From Sitta carolinensis (Eukaryota; Chordata; Aves; Passeriformes; Sittidae): a DNA stretch of 64,000 nt. Below are positions 1-12,501 of this stretch, in pieces. Below the pieces are notes generated by a model. It did not search any database. It was not told the origin of the DNA and saw nothing but the letters and a program-made list of their open reading frames with translations. The stretch is taken from contig CM063285.1 in the NCBI GenBank assembly GCA_032173965.1, positions 27,129,660-27,193,659 of the forward strand, written 5' to 3'. The first letter of the stretch is position 1, and every line of letters starts with the position of its first letter. Position numbers and translations under genes: made by a program.

Positions 1-30
1 TCTAGTTCATTCTGTGATTCTGTAATATTT
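1..30 (+). repeat. Probable 3' tail of a CR1 or CR1-mobilised SINE, cut by window edge
   Basis: The first bases contain ATTCTGTGATTCTGTAAT, two near-perfect copies of the 8-bp unit ATTCTRTG that ends avian CR1 elements and the SINEs they mobilise. The body of the element would lie upstream of the window, so neither the family nor the length can be judged. Two 8-bp units could arise by chance in AT-rich DNA, hence the moderate confidence. Confidence 0.45.
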
Positions 31-187
31 AGAAATTCATATAATAAACTGTAGGCAAGGCAAATGAGGTTACTACTAATTATATTTATATATATATAAT
101 TTTATATTAGAGCTGTTTCATTTCTGTCTGTGTTTATCTTAATAAGCAAGTTAGTTTAAGAGTACATGTGTTTTGGTTCCATTTCAG

Positions 188-270
188 TGCAGCTGCACGA
201 TTCAAAAGAAGCTGCTTCTGAGTTGCTGTTCATGGGTTATGATGCTAATCTCACAGCTGTCTCTCTAGCT
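188..270 (+). other. Weak candidate internal exon (27 open codons between splice-like signals)
   Basis: A pyrimidine-rich run ending in TTTCAG (182-187) precedes 83 nt that stay open in one frame. That stretch is followed by GTGAGT at 271-276, a good match to a 5' splice site. Read from 190, the 27 codons begin QLHDSKEAASELLF and end TAVSLA, a composition more protein-like than most random frames here. I do not recognise the peptide, and no neighbouring exon is visible. Cryptic acceptor-ORF-donor combinations of this size are common by chance, so this is only a pointer. Confidence 0.13.
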
Positions 271-864
271 GTGAGTACTCATAAACCTCACAGGCTGTAG
301 TAAGAAGATTAAGTGGGAGAAGTTAGAAATCCAGAGGAAAACTGACAGATGTGATGTATTATAGGAAATCACAGCAATCAGAACATCTTGTATGCAGGAG
401 AATGTCATGCATTTGAAGTATATGTTGGTGTGTGTTGCTATTAGGGGGTGTGTACCACATACTAGATACACAGAGTATTTTTTAATAATTGTCTGATAAT
501 TTTGATAATAATTTAGTAGAAAATTATTTGGTACAAGTTTGCCTACATCTTAAATGAGTTCCTATTTATAGGAAAAAAATGGATTTTTTCGCTCTGAGTT
601 CATCAGCAAGAGGGAAATACTCTGATACCTTGAGTGGTAACACAAGGTTACAAATAGTTTTGTACTTGACTAGAAGAACTCACAGCTGATCTCATTGAAT
701 AAATTGAGTTCTATTCTTTGAACAGCCTAAGAAGCCATAAAAACTGTTTCAGTATAAATTTTTGTGCATTAAAGGTGTGTGATCCACCACCGTATTTACG
801 AATTAAAACCCAAGAAATAGCTTAGAAGTTTTTAATCTTCTGAATACACTAGAAAATACAGTTT

Positions 865-883
865 GGGTGGGGGGGGGGTGGGG
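865..883 (+). other. G-quadruplex-type G tract
   Basis: The sequence GGGTGGGGGGGGGGTGGGG is the longest G run in an otherwise G-poor window. It has at least four G3 blocks within 19 nt, which satisfies the usual G3+ N1-7 quadruplex pattern on the + strand, with a C-rich i-motif partner on the other strand. It is followed by a short GT run. It could equally be a simple homopolymer-slippage tract with no function. Confidence 0.55.
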
Positions 884-2619
884 TGTGTATTCCATACAAG
901 AAATAGTTACAAGAAATAGTGATCAAGCTGTATGCGTATCTGGCTGAAGAATAGTGATCTTCCTTAATTTCATCACAAATATCTACAACATGTTATGATA
1001 GATCTGATTTATCATGTGTGTACTCATTATTCAAAAGAATTATCTAAAGTATTTGTGCAACTAATTCTTGGTTTGTATCCCATTTATATTGTCTTCAAAA
1101 TATGGAGATTTTCATTCTGTGTTGATTGCAATTGCCCTGGTTCAACATAAGTAAGCAGGTCTCACATTTCATTGAATTAAGACATAATATTATCAAGCTT
1201 CTAAGCAAATGTTATTTTATTAAAATGAGGAATCCATTTTCATGGTTATCATGTAAAATATAAAAAGAAAAAGTAGTTCAAGAAACTGTATAAAATTTAG
1301 AATCTTAATATAAATCTTGCAGTACTTTTCTGAGTATGGAGTAGTACATATGAATTAGCCACAGATAAATTCAACTACATATATGGTATGGAATTGAACT
1401 TAATGATCTCTCTGTAATAAATCAAATAAATCACAGAGATTTTTTGTATTTTCAGCATTTTGTTCTGTAAGTTCTTCTTAACACTACCCTGCTCATGTAT
1501 AACCTAGCCATTAGGTTGAAATAGTACACTATGCCAATTTCTTCTTTGGTTGAGGTCTGTGATGTATAGTCAAGCTGTGAGGAAAAGCAAAAATTAAAAC
1601 AAAACAGAAATGAGACAGATTGAAACAGCAATGTTTTAGATACAGATTCTGTAAAACAGTCATAAAAAATCTAGATTTCATTAAATTTGGATTCAGCTCT
1701 GCATTTTCTAACCTGAAATATTTTAATGATCTGCACAAACATCACAGAGGTTTTCTTTTTCTTTTTTTTAGCAAAAGGAAACACCGCTAACATCGATGTA
1801 TATCTCAGTTTGTACATGGAACTTTTCTATTTTCAAAATCAGAATTGTAGTGATTAGATATATTTTGCAGTTTACTGACATATGTGACTATCTGGCAGTC
1901 TCTTTCTGTTATCTTGTTTTCCAATTTTCATTTTCTCTATAAAAACCAAACAGTTTTTGCTGATTTATGGAGAGCTTTCTTGCTACAGCACTGCACAGAA
2001 AGACATTTCAACATCAGCTGTGAAAAAGGAGACAGGAATATCAGACATTAAGTAGCTAGAGTGCAAGAAATGAAGAAAAAAACACCACCAGAATATTAGA
2101 GTTCTAGTATAAAATGGTCTGTGTACTTTTTTATTTCCTATGTTGTGACATTCAAGGGATGTAATACTTGAACTAGGTTATCTGATCCTTATGTTGATTA
2201 AATAAGTAAATGCAAAAAATCTTGGTATAGGTAATGCAAAACTACCGTTGTTCTCAGACTTCTGTGTGTAAGCAGCACCCAGGGTGCTTCAAAAGTATAA
2301 CATTCTGTGTCAAAATCAAGTTCTTTTAACAATCCCCAGTATTCCATCCTGATGACATCTTTTGGGTGTCTCTAATTCATTAAAGACAAATTCAACCAGC
2401 ACAGACTATTTTAGAATAACTCTTTATACTTGGTGTCATAATGAGATGTTAATTTTCAAATATGTGCTAGTCAAAAGAAATGCAGATGTTGAAAATTAGT
2501 AACTTGGGGCTTTGTTCAAAACTTGTAATTTTACAGTAATTTGTATCAGACAAATTGAACTCTTCCATGGATATTGCTGTGCTGAATGGGGATGTTTAAC
2601 TAAGAGGTAGCAGTTATTT

Positions 2620-3146
2620 CTCTTCATGGACAATGCTAAGATGGTTGGGAGTGTTGATCTGCTGGATGGTAGAAGCACTCTACAAAAGGATCTCAACAGG
2701 CTGGACCAATGGGCCAAGGTAAATTGTGTGAGATTCAATAAGGCCAGGTGCCCTAAACTGTGTTTAGCCTGGAGAAAAGGAGGCCCAGGGAAGACATTAT
2801 CACTCTCTATGACTGCCTGAAATGAGGTTGTAGTGGGGTAGGGGGTCCATGGTCTTCTCCCAGGTAACAAGTGATGGGATGAGAAAAAATATCCTCTAGT
2901 TGCACCAGGGAAGATGGATTGGGTATTAAGATAATTTTTTTCACAGGAAGGGTTGTAAAGTATTGGGACGAACTGCACAGGGAGGTGGTGGAGTCATGCT
3001 CCCTGGAAGTGTTCAAAAAAACTGTGAATACAACACGATACATGGCTTGATGGTGAAGGTGGTGGTAATGTTTCTAGGCTGATGGACTTGATGATAGTAA
3101 AGGTCTTTTCCAGCTTTAACAGTTCTATGCTTCTAATGCTGTGAAT
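2620..3146 (+). mobile_element. CR1 LINE fragment: reverse-transcriptase C-terminus plus 3' UTR
   Basis: The segment from 2623 to about 2775 reads in one frame as the end of the CR1 ORF2 reverse transcriptase. It contains LLDGRSTLQKDLNRLDQWAK followed by VRFNKARC, matching the conserved block just after the catalytic box of this non-LTR family. The catalytic A-D-D positions read M-D-N here, so the copy is dead. A deletion then joins directly to the 3' UTR, recognised by TCTCCCAGGTAACAAG (2856-2871), the GGGAGGTGGTGGAGTCA block near 2980, the GACTTGATGATAGTAAAGGTC stretch, and a degenerate TTCTATG tail near 3123-3135. It is 5'-truncated, as most CR1 copies are. The divergence looks high, suggesting an old insertion. 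Confidence 0.9.
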
Positions 3147-6100
3147 GCAGGTGATGAGGTGACTTTGGCAGTTAGATACACAATAGCCTTCTGTTTTCAT
3201 AAGATTTTCAGGTACATCTGGACATGGTTTCGTATTCCTTATTTTTTATTGGTTTGGTAAAATACAGTTAAGCACATACTCTTTTTGACAAGTAGCAAAG
3301 TAATATTGTAAAGTGAAACACAGGGCAATAGACACTAAATCAGATACATTGCTGTATCCTGGAATACACAAAGGCCAAGTCCTGAATCTAAAATAATTCT
3401 GTGAAGTGGGATAATGAACGGTGGGAGAGTGCAACTTCCCCAGGTACTGCACTCAGCTAGAATGTAAACTGGAGAAAGAATTCATTCCTGCTGAAAAAGA
3501 TCCAGCAATCTATTAAGGTTGTAAATTTGTTTTTAAATTACTACTCCCAAGAAAACATGGAATTTCAATTCCAGATCCTATAATAAGAACTGGACTGGGG
3601 AAACAGGGCAGAGTAGTACAGATTTATAATCATAAGTGCTGATTTCAGTAGTTCAGAATAAGGACAAATTTTTCTAACTTCATGTGGATTTAATGATTTA
3701 GTATGATGAGATGAAGAGGGAAAATGAGCAATCAGTAGTTTGACAATAGTTTAACACTGTAATTTTGGAATAAGTAAAATATTCCAGATTTTTCTAGTTC
3801 ATAGAGATTAATTACTAACAAAGTTTGTTTACCTTTATATTGTACAAAATCTTGGTTTGCTGTAGTTGCTCAGGTAAATTAAAATTAGAAAATTTGGACA
3901 GTCTATAGCACGTTTCTTAGGGTGGTGATCTCTCCTCTTTGATGCCATTTTATCCTAATAGCCCTGCCATGATTTATGAACCTGAAAAAAGGAGAATGTA
4001 ACCTACTAGTGCTAAGTATTTGCTGCCTAGAACAAAGAAAAAAATGTGAAATTGAATTGTCTTTTTTCTGCTCTTGGCGTAGAATGTACCACACCACCCC
4101 TTGCACAATCAACTTCATAAACATAAAAGTAAATAAATCAGGATCTAGCTAAACATCAGGAAGTTGTAAGGAAAATAAGGGAACCACGTGAAGAAATCAA
4201 ATATTAAAAGAAACATGCTGATAGCTATAAAGAATGCAGCATAATACTCAGAAAAATAGTAGTTGATATCTCAGTCTATATCAACCTCTTGAAGGGATTG
4301 CAACCTGATGTAGACGCATCTGTAATACCTAATACTGTAAATAGAAATCATGCCTAAAAATATGTCGGGTGCCTTTGAAAATGAGTCTTTTTAGAGTGTC
4401 TTTAATATTTTTTTCTCTGCTGTCTTCTTTCCTGAGAAACCTTCTTGTGTCTCAGGAAATTACATTCTATAAATGGATCTCACTGGTCAGGATTAGCTTC
4501 CAGTATTGAAGAATGCATTAATATTGCAGAACAACTCAGTTTGGGTTGTTAGAACATTTCCTCTGAGTCTTCACCCGAGTTACTTATTTTCAGTTATATA
4601 CATTTATTCTCACATCTTGAACTTATTTTCTTCCACAGCTTTTGTTTATCACTATGGGTAGTGATTATATTACTTCTCAGATTACATTTGGGAAAGCTAA
4701 ACAATATATATTTTCAACCTTTACAGTTCATAAACACAGTACTTAATGTGTACATTCCGGTTGTTTAGTTCATATGTGCATGACTCTGAATTATGCATTT
4801 TTACATTTGACTTCATTTAGTTATGTTCTGTCAATGTAGTTGACTAATTCATAAAGCACTTCCTGTAAGAACTTTCATGGTTTATATGTCAAAAATAAAA
4901 AAAAAAAAATGTGTAAGTGACCTACACTGATACGCTCCATTTTACCTGATTCATTACACCTTATTTAAAGAGTTCCACTAGAAATTTTCCTTCAGACTCT
5001 AGCCAGATTCTTCTCTATATCATAATTCTTTTCTGCTCTCCCTTCTTCAACTTAACTTTTTCTGAATCCAACATCAAGTCTATCACATTTCTGATTTAAA
5101 AATAAAACTATTTAGCTCACTTAGAATCTGTCAGATTGCCATCACAGAAAATAGCAAATGGCAAATATGAAAATCTCCTATTGTTATGTTTTATTCCCTT
5201 TTACCATATCGTTAAATCTTTTTCACTTCAATATTTGACGGTCTTGTTTCTTTCATAGTTTCATCCCAAAACCTTAAATAAAATTATAGTAGGTTTCTTA
5301 ATATATTACAGATATGGAGTTACATACTACTGAATTTCTCTTTAAACATGGAGCTTATCAATGGTTCTGTTTCATGAGCTCTACTACATCTGTTGATATT
5401 AGAAAAGCAAAAATAAAAATATGTACTCTAGTCTATAATAATATAGTACTTAGATTTAATATGTTTTATTTAGAAAATTATTTCAGGTTTTGTACACTTC
5501 GAAATATTATTTGAAGGAGTGGAATTTGAAAAAGAACTGGATGCAAACCACATGATGGTGGCAGATAGGTGAGCTGAGGCTCCCCATGCACACTGAGTCT
5601 CATAGAACATCTGCTCTATATACATCCATTTATCATTGATCACATAACTCTTTACAACCCATACAAAGAAAGTTTTGCCTAAATCTTCACTCTGTATGAT
5701 GTCTGTTTCCAATTATCACATGGGTTATAACATGAAGTTATGACAAGTACATTACAGTGTGTCAATAAATTATATGCTGCCATAAAATCAAGCATATTCA
5801 TACCTAAAACAAAGTTGCAAACTGAAATGAAAACAAGATAAATGCCAAAATAATGCCAGTGAGCATCTCCACCATATGTAAAAACCTGAACAAGTTTTGT
5901 GGAAATACTCTAAAAAGAAAATGTGTTTGCTATCATCTGTGATTGATTTGAATTTGTGCTTGTAACTAATCCACTCATACTGCAGCCAGTCTTATGTACT
6001 TAGTGACTAAGTAGTGACTAAGCTTTTTATTTACATTAAAATCTGTTCTATCACCTAAGCCCCTAAACAACATAATGAGCTTGCAGGATTTTTAAAAACA

Positions 6101-6900
6101 GATACCTAGTTCTATTTTATGCTTTTTCCCTGGATACAATTTAAAATTGATTTAAAAAACCAGAAACTCTCTTTCAGTCAAATATAAACATGTTTCATTT
6201 AGAATAAAAGAAATCCTAAGTGACTCAAGAAATAACTGTTAAGAAGCCTAATTTTACAGGAGATAACATTATCAATATATGTCCTAAGCATCTAGTTGGT
6301 GAGTTTAAAAGGTCTAGTGTATTAAACATCCAGTTCTTAAAGCAAAGTATATGTATTATACAGCAAATTCAAAATTAGAACCTATGAATTTTATTCTTTG
6401 TTAATTCTCTGGGACTTAGATGTTTTTATGAAGAAGTTTCTAAACATCTGCCATTTGCTAAATTAATGATGGTTGTATTTCAAGAAATTAGAATAGTTAT
6501 AGTGTAGTAGCTCCAGGTAATATGTGAAAATTCTGGGATTTAGGAACTAAGGTCTAACTTCTGTAATATTAGAATTTACAACAAACTGCTTTAAAAAAAT
6601 TGACTGAAAGCGCTGCATGGACTATCCATTTTATTTATTAATCGCAACTCAAGAAATTCACATATTTCTGAATTCAAATGTAAAATATTAAGTGCTTTAA
6701 TTTAGCACATATGGTAATTCTTTATGCTAACGTGTTTTCAATAAAAATATTAGCATTGCAGTAGAAATGTGATAATTTTAAAAGGTGTTCCATTTTCCCA
6801 GTCATTTTCTCCATTCTTAATTCTGTCTGCAAAGGTATTTCAGAATTCACAATTTTTATTGTGGTCTTACTTACATGAGTACGTAACAAGGAATTCCAAG
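3147..6900. other. Non-coding AT-rich DNA, nothing recognised
   Basis: There is no gene or repeat family that I can name. It contains a poly-A run near 4897-4909 and a perfect 11-bp tandem duplication of TAGTGACTAAG at 6001-6022, which overlaps the odd palindrome ACTTAGTGACTAAGT (5998-6012). Open frames are short and unsupported. Confidence 0.6.
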
Positions 6901-6901
6901 A

Positions 6902-6967
6902 GTATGCAATAATCAACATAAAGTTGATTATTGCACACTTTGATACAAATTATTGATTATTGCATAC
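6902..6967. repeat. Three-armed inverted repeat (16-bp hairpin plus third arm)
   Basis: Arm A (6902-6917, GTATGCAATAATCAAC) pairs with arm B (6923-6938, GTTGATTATTGCACAC) at 15 of 16 positions across a 5-nt loop. A third arm at 6953-6967 (TTGATTATTGCATAC) is a perfect 15-bp reverse complement of arm A and a near-copy of arm B. Two mutually exclusive hairpins or cruciforms are therefore possible. A perfect match this long in a 64 kb window is unlikely to be chance. Local inverted duplication by template switching during replication is a plausible origin. Confidence 0.85.
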
Positions 6968-9900
6968 CTGGTATAAAGTGTTTGCCTGTCATAACTGTCC
7001 GTTTCCCATTGTGTTCTTAAGCACTGAGTTTGAGAGATATACTCTGTGCCATCAGTGGCTTGCTCTGAGCTGTATTAAGGTGAAGCTGCCACAGTAATTT
7101 GTTTCAAAGAACTTCCAAATTTGACTGCAATAAGAATATATCCAGAAGAAAAGATACTGAAATTGTGATTATACTGTTAAGAACAGCACTGATTATTAAC
7201 ATATTTTAAGGAGAAAAAATTTTTAAAAAATATTTAATTGTATATTCCTTCTGTGAGGGTTTTTTTTTTTTCCCCATTTTGCTGTATTGTGAATATGAGA
7301 ATGAATAGCAGTGTGGAGATTCAAAGTACAAAGGAATTTTTAGAATTGTTTTTTAACATTTAAAGAACATTTATATAAATGGGGTAGACTTCAGCTGCTA
7401 GGACTCAGATTTATAACAGTGTTAATTTGTCCTTTTTCAAAGAACTGAAAATTCTGCAGGTAAAATGAAGTTGGTCCATTCTTACCCCATTCTCAAGCTC
7501 TTAGGTACAGTACAGCAGCAGGAATCAAGGGTCACAGGACTCCTTCACAACTGATAGGGAAGGATTATTCATAAAAGAACGTCAACCCAAAGAAAGCATT
7601 CAGTACATCAAGATATGATAGGAATGAGTTATGTTGGCATAGACAGGTTTTTCTGCAGTGTTATCAGTTTTGTCTTTGCTTTTGCGGCAACAAGACCACC
7701 AGACTTTCTGTACTCTATAATTTGCACCTCCTTCTGAAGAAACACTTGCTTAATAGGTCCTCTGTGCTATCATCAAAAGATTTCACTCAGAATATTCCTT
7801 CATATCATTAATAGTTACTTTCAGTACTGCAGTTTTATATACAAACAATTGTCAGAAAAGAGGTAAATTTTCCCTTTCCTACTCTAAACTTACTTGTAAG
7901 ACCTTGAACCTAGTAGTGGAATTAGGTGCACAGTAATTAATCTAAGGTCTATTTTACTGATTGTCTGTTGTCTTCATTAGCATCTACTAATATATCATGC
8001 AAATAAATGCTAATTTCAATTTTCAAGAACTTCAGATTATATTTAATGTTTAAGATTCTTATGGAGGCCATCATATTGTCCACATCTGAGATGGAAAGGA
8101 AAAGAAGTAAAATACTTTTTGAATTTTTTCTTTTTCTGTGATTACTACCTCATTTAGAATACTAAAATCAATATTGATGTGGGAGATTAAACTAGTTTAT
8201 AAGGTTATGCTTGTATTTTTAATATTTTTATTTAAATCTATACAGCTTGTCATTTGATAGCAAATTTCACTAAGGAATTCCTCACTGTTCTTTTTTAATC
8301 TCTGCTTTATGTCTGTCATATAAAGTTTTTTGTTGTAATTACAGAATATATTATTGAGCAGTACAGTCAAGAAGCCACATATCTGTATTAATCTTAAGAA
8401 TTAAGACACAGGAATAAAACAGAGGAGCATTCCAGTCTCAAAAAAACTTTAAATTCTGATGCACAATAACTTTTTACAGTGTTTGTAAAGTTGTCTTAGG
8501 ATATGAAAATCAGGCTGTTTTGGAAAAGAGAGAGAACATCTGAAATATTCTGCTTTGCTCTTCTTGTTGAAGTCATAATTGTTTTACATTCACTTAGTCC
8601 CTCTTCTGAAATAGCACTTCCTCATACCAAATTATCAAGGCAACATCTGCCAACAGTTCTGTCTACAAAACACTGAGCTAGTGGATCAAAATTGAATCTT
8701 GGAGAGCTTTACTATAGGTATCCCAGTTTGCTGCTCACTTAGATATTAGTTTTATAGCATATAAGAAGAGGCAGGTGTTCATAAGCAACAAGTGTCATTT
8801 GAAGAAATAAATTACTTGAATTAACCTCTTACTTGGCAATGATGTAAAAAGCAATTTTTTTTTCTCCACTGAAATAGGTGTCTGAAATCTTCAAGACATG
8901 CAAGAATGTATGATATGTCTGTACAACATCACTTTCATAGTAGCAGTGTATGAGTGGGAACAAAGTTTGAATAATTTTTAACTTATCACAGCTTTTAAAA
9001 TAATTTTAGCTTAAAGTAGGAAAAGGAATTAATGTGAATTGCTTGTATTTTAAATTTACTATATCGTAAATATCGTAAATATTTGTTTTCCCGAGTGTTA
9101 TAAAAATTATTTCAGCTTCTGTTTAGGAAAAAGAAATCAATAGAGGAAGTCAGACATAACAAATGAGAATTTCAGGCCCAGTGACAGTAGATAGACATGG
9201 GTGCCTTACATTCACACACCTTTCAATCAAGTAATATGTGTACTGCAGTGGAATAAACTGAAGACACTCTAGCGAGACTTTGATCACTTTTGTTCATAAA
9301 TGTGACTCATATTTCAGTAGCCACATTTCTAAGCTCCTGATATTCCTTAAACTTTACAATGAGCGCTTAGTGAACTGAAAAGAGCCTTTGCTCATTCTGC
9401 AAACAGACATTAAATACTCATGCTGGATCACAGTTTTTTTTTCTTGAATATCAGATATTGTCTCTTTGTTGCGGTTTTTGTTTCTTTTGTTGTTTGTCCA
9501 ATGTTCTTTGCATTCTACAGAACAAATTGTGGTGAAAAATGAGTTCCTTTTTGTAATCTTGATGCTTACATTAATTCAGTTTTAGAGCAGAAATGAAGTC
9601 TGAAAATACTAATTTCCCTACATTTTATTTAATGGTTTTTGTTCATTTCATCTTTCTTGATAATTACTCCTATGCTTTCTGTTGATGGCAATTAAGATAC
9701 TGTATGCAATTGAAAATAAACACGATAAACATAGTCATTAATCTCCCTAGATTTCTGAAGGGAAGCCTAAGGAGTTCTCTTTTTTGTAATAAGGATGTAA
9801 GGCATATTAGGAACTGTCTTATTCTTTTATTGTTTGTAATGATAAGACTGCACCCATGTAAACAATGCACTGGTCAAAATAAATTAATAGCCTTTGGTCA

Positions 9901-11559
9901 TACTGCTCTTGTGCCAGTATGGTGTCATACAGAACCTCAGATATGACCATTATTTGTTAAGAATTTTGTCCAGATTGGAGCATAAAGGGTGGGCTCTCTG
10001 CAATCTGTGAAAATTGTATCTTACACGTTCTAGGTGTGAAATGAAGGCATGTAGGAAACCTGCTGATGTAATGTGAGACAACTGCAGAAAATAGAGTGTG
10101 TCAACCTTGGTCCACTGTTCTCTATACTGCCTGTTCAGCATGACCTCTGGAGTGGACTGTGCCCTATGCTGCACCCAGGTTTTACATAAAACAAAAACAA
10201 ACCCAAAAAACCTAGGAAAGAAATAATAGCTGACTTGAAGGGGTATTACTTGAAGGTGTAGTCCAAGCCCTAGATTGCTCCTGCTAGATCTGCTTTGTCA
10301 CTGCCTTTTCCAGTTGAGCTGACTGGGTCCTTTTTCTACCTCTCTATGATAGTAGTCAGAACAGTTGTTGACCAATGCAGAACACATACTGTGCTTCCCC
10401 CTCCAAGGATGAAAAGCAGCTTTGTTAGCTGTGTTGTCTCAGCTCTCCCAGAGGCATCATAACTATCAGAGGCAGAGTACCCAGAAGTTGTGGGAATAGT
10501 GCTTCTTTGCTACACCTTTTTTGGCTTTTTTTTTAATGTTACAAGAATTGTTAAAAAACATTCCTTAAAACATCTTCATCTCTAGTTTCTCTAGGGAAAA
10601 GCTTTAAAAAAATACATTCCATATGGTCATTTATAGCCAGAAGTACCAGTTTTAAAAACACAGCATGGAGAAACAGGTGAAAACTGAATCTTTTTGCTTT
10701 CAATATAGAGGGGTACTGAAAGTCACTTTAAAACAGATATTAAAAAAAAAAAAAATGGTTTAGATTTTAAGCTCTCTAGGAAGTCACCTTAAAGATGACT
10801 TTCTGCAACACTGTGTCACTTGAAACACTTGTCTCCTACCTCCTTGAAGTTAATTTTGTGTGATAATCCCTGGGATTCAAATCCAGGGAGATAGCTTTTT
10901 CATTCCTTTTATATTCATTTGAAATCATTAATTATATCAGCACTTGCTCTTTTCTTGGCAACATCAAACCTACATATTGTAACCAGTTGTTACAATGCTT
11001 TACAGCAATAGTCATCACAGAAAATTACCATTCTATGCATTATCAGACTTTTTTAAAATTGCAAGGTTGTGAATATTTATGGTTAATGGAAGAGGGTTGC
11101 CAAGAAAATACAAATACTTAAATAAATATATTCTTTAATTTTTAAGGGATATATAAATAATGATTTTGAGAAACCAAGATTACTTTCTGCTTTGTTCACA
11201 TTTTGATAGTATGCCTCTCTGTGCTCCTTCAGTAATTAAGTCTTATGACATTCCAGAAAGCATAAATCCTGCTGAGATATTTAGGTTTGGTGCAAACTAT
11301 TGATGTACAAACAAAATTATAAAAGAGAAAAAAAAAAATATGCCCAGAATCATAACAAGCTGTTTTGCTTTTACCTTAGAAAGAAGATTCAGTGGTAAAA
11401 TGGTATGGCCTAACTGAAACTGTTCTAGCCTCGTTGTTAACTAGAACCTCCTTTTGAAATTCATTGCCTTCAATTACATTTTTAAAAGAATTTTAATTAT
11501 GTGCCTGAAAAGAATAAAGATGCTTCAGGCTCCATTTGTTTATCATGGAAGGCCTAAAA
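6968..11559. other. Non-coding AT-rich DNA
   Basis: No gene is recognised. A short T run (about 7261-7272), an AAATATCGTA-type direct repeat near 9061-9082 and a poly-A run near 10741-10754 are present. Around 10240-10530 the base composition is less AT-rich than its surroundings but carries no motif I can name. Near 10867-10890 an imperfect hairpin is built from CCCTGG and CCAGGG. Confidence 0.55.
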
Positions 11560-11835
11560 AAATGAGGACAGAGCTTCCCAGCTCATGCAGGGGTTACAGA
11601 GAGAGAGAGATGACTTTTAATTCGACAAGTTCAGAGAGATTTCTTAGTTTGACGCGCACAGCAGGGGGTCTTTGAGTGCCTGGCAATACTTCAGCATTCT
11701 GAGCTTTGAAAGTCTTTCCCTGCAGCAGAAATTGTATCAAAAGCCAGTGATAATATTCCCTGCAAGGTAAAGGACCCTATTGAAGATTTCTAGAGCTGTT
11801 TATTTATTCATCACAGTTTTTTCTTTTAGGACGTA
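11560..11835. other. Candidate conserved non-coding block (motif and CpG content only)
   Basis: This stretch keeps several CpGs (TTCGAC, GACGCGCAC, GGACGTATAAGACGTATAGG) in a window where CpG is rare. It also has a GAGAGAGAGAG run near 11601-11611 and a direct repeat of GACGTATA at 11830-11845. Retained CpGs can mark unmethylated or selected DNA, but the sample is small. Confidence is low without an alignment to other birds. Confidence 0.2.
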
Positions 11836-12338
11836 TAAGACGTATAGGTAAAAATTCACACAGATGCTAAGAAAATGAAATAAATTAAAAAAATAAATGG
11901 GGACCTCTCATTAATCCTTCAGTTTTCCTATAAGTTTCCTGTAGGCCACATTCACCTATAAAATTTCCTGTCATTCCCTGCCATGTATTCTGCATGCAAA
12001 CTTCTCTTCAAATCTCAGCTTTTCTTCATTTTTATCAGAATTATAATTTTTGTCTGCCTTCTACCACCAGCTGAGCACATAAGATGTTTATGGCCATTTC
12101 TTTCCACTAAACCCTTAAAGTGATTGATTAATTTTGTGGAAGAACATTCAATTTCTTAAGGGTTTTTTTTTTATTTTTTTTTTTTAAAGTAGTTTTGAGA
12201 TTGCTATTTCAAAGCCAAGATTAAAGTGTCATTTGTATTCCCGAGTTCAGACTTTTAATGTTTTGACATTATGCTTATTTGAAAAGTATACACACACGTT
12301 TTTATTTCTGGTTTTGTTTTGTTTTGTTTCTGCTGCAG

Positions 12339-12501
12339 AGCTGGGACTGTGTGACTACGCCAGCCTTTCCCTTGTGTAATGTCAATGTCGGCTATCACTT
12401 TGGCAGAATCACCCAGCTCAGTGAAGACAGAAAATCCCTCCTTTCCTCCTGTTTTTTCATCTGCTGGTGGCATTCCAAGTGACCTTCCCTCATAAATATT
12501 G
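12339..12501 (+). other. Exon-like block between strong splice signals, probably non-coding
   Basis: A long T/G-rich pyrimidine tract including three GTTTT units ends in TTTCTGCTGCAG at 12338, a strong 3' splice-site look-alike. After 163 nt comes TTG|GTGAGTGA at 12499-12507, a strong 5' splice site. The block is less AT-rich and holds CpGs (ACTACGCCAG, AATGTCGGC). In the + direction two frames close early and the third stops at 12480-12482, before the donor, so an internal coding exon is excluded. It could be an exon of a long non-coding RNA, a 5' or 3' UTR exon, or chance. The opposite strand is open for 99 codons (12255-12554), but I recognise no protein there. Confidence 0.25.

Larger units (their letters stand above)
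31..2619. other. Non-coding AT-rich single-copy DNA
   Basis: No recognisable gene or interspersed repeat. Open frames here are short (under 75 codons) and compositionally random. The stretch holds a weak exon candidate at 188-270 and a G-rich tract at 865-883, both listed separately. The rest shows only short homopolymer and AT runs. Confidence 0.6.

Noticed and set aside
2496..2978. 160-codon - strand frame, the longest in the window
   Set aside because: It runs antisense through the CR1 element at 2620-3146 and is a chance frame in repeat DNA.
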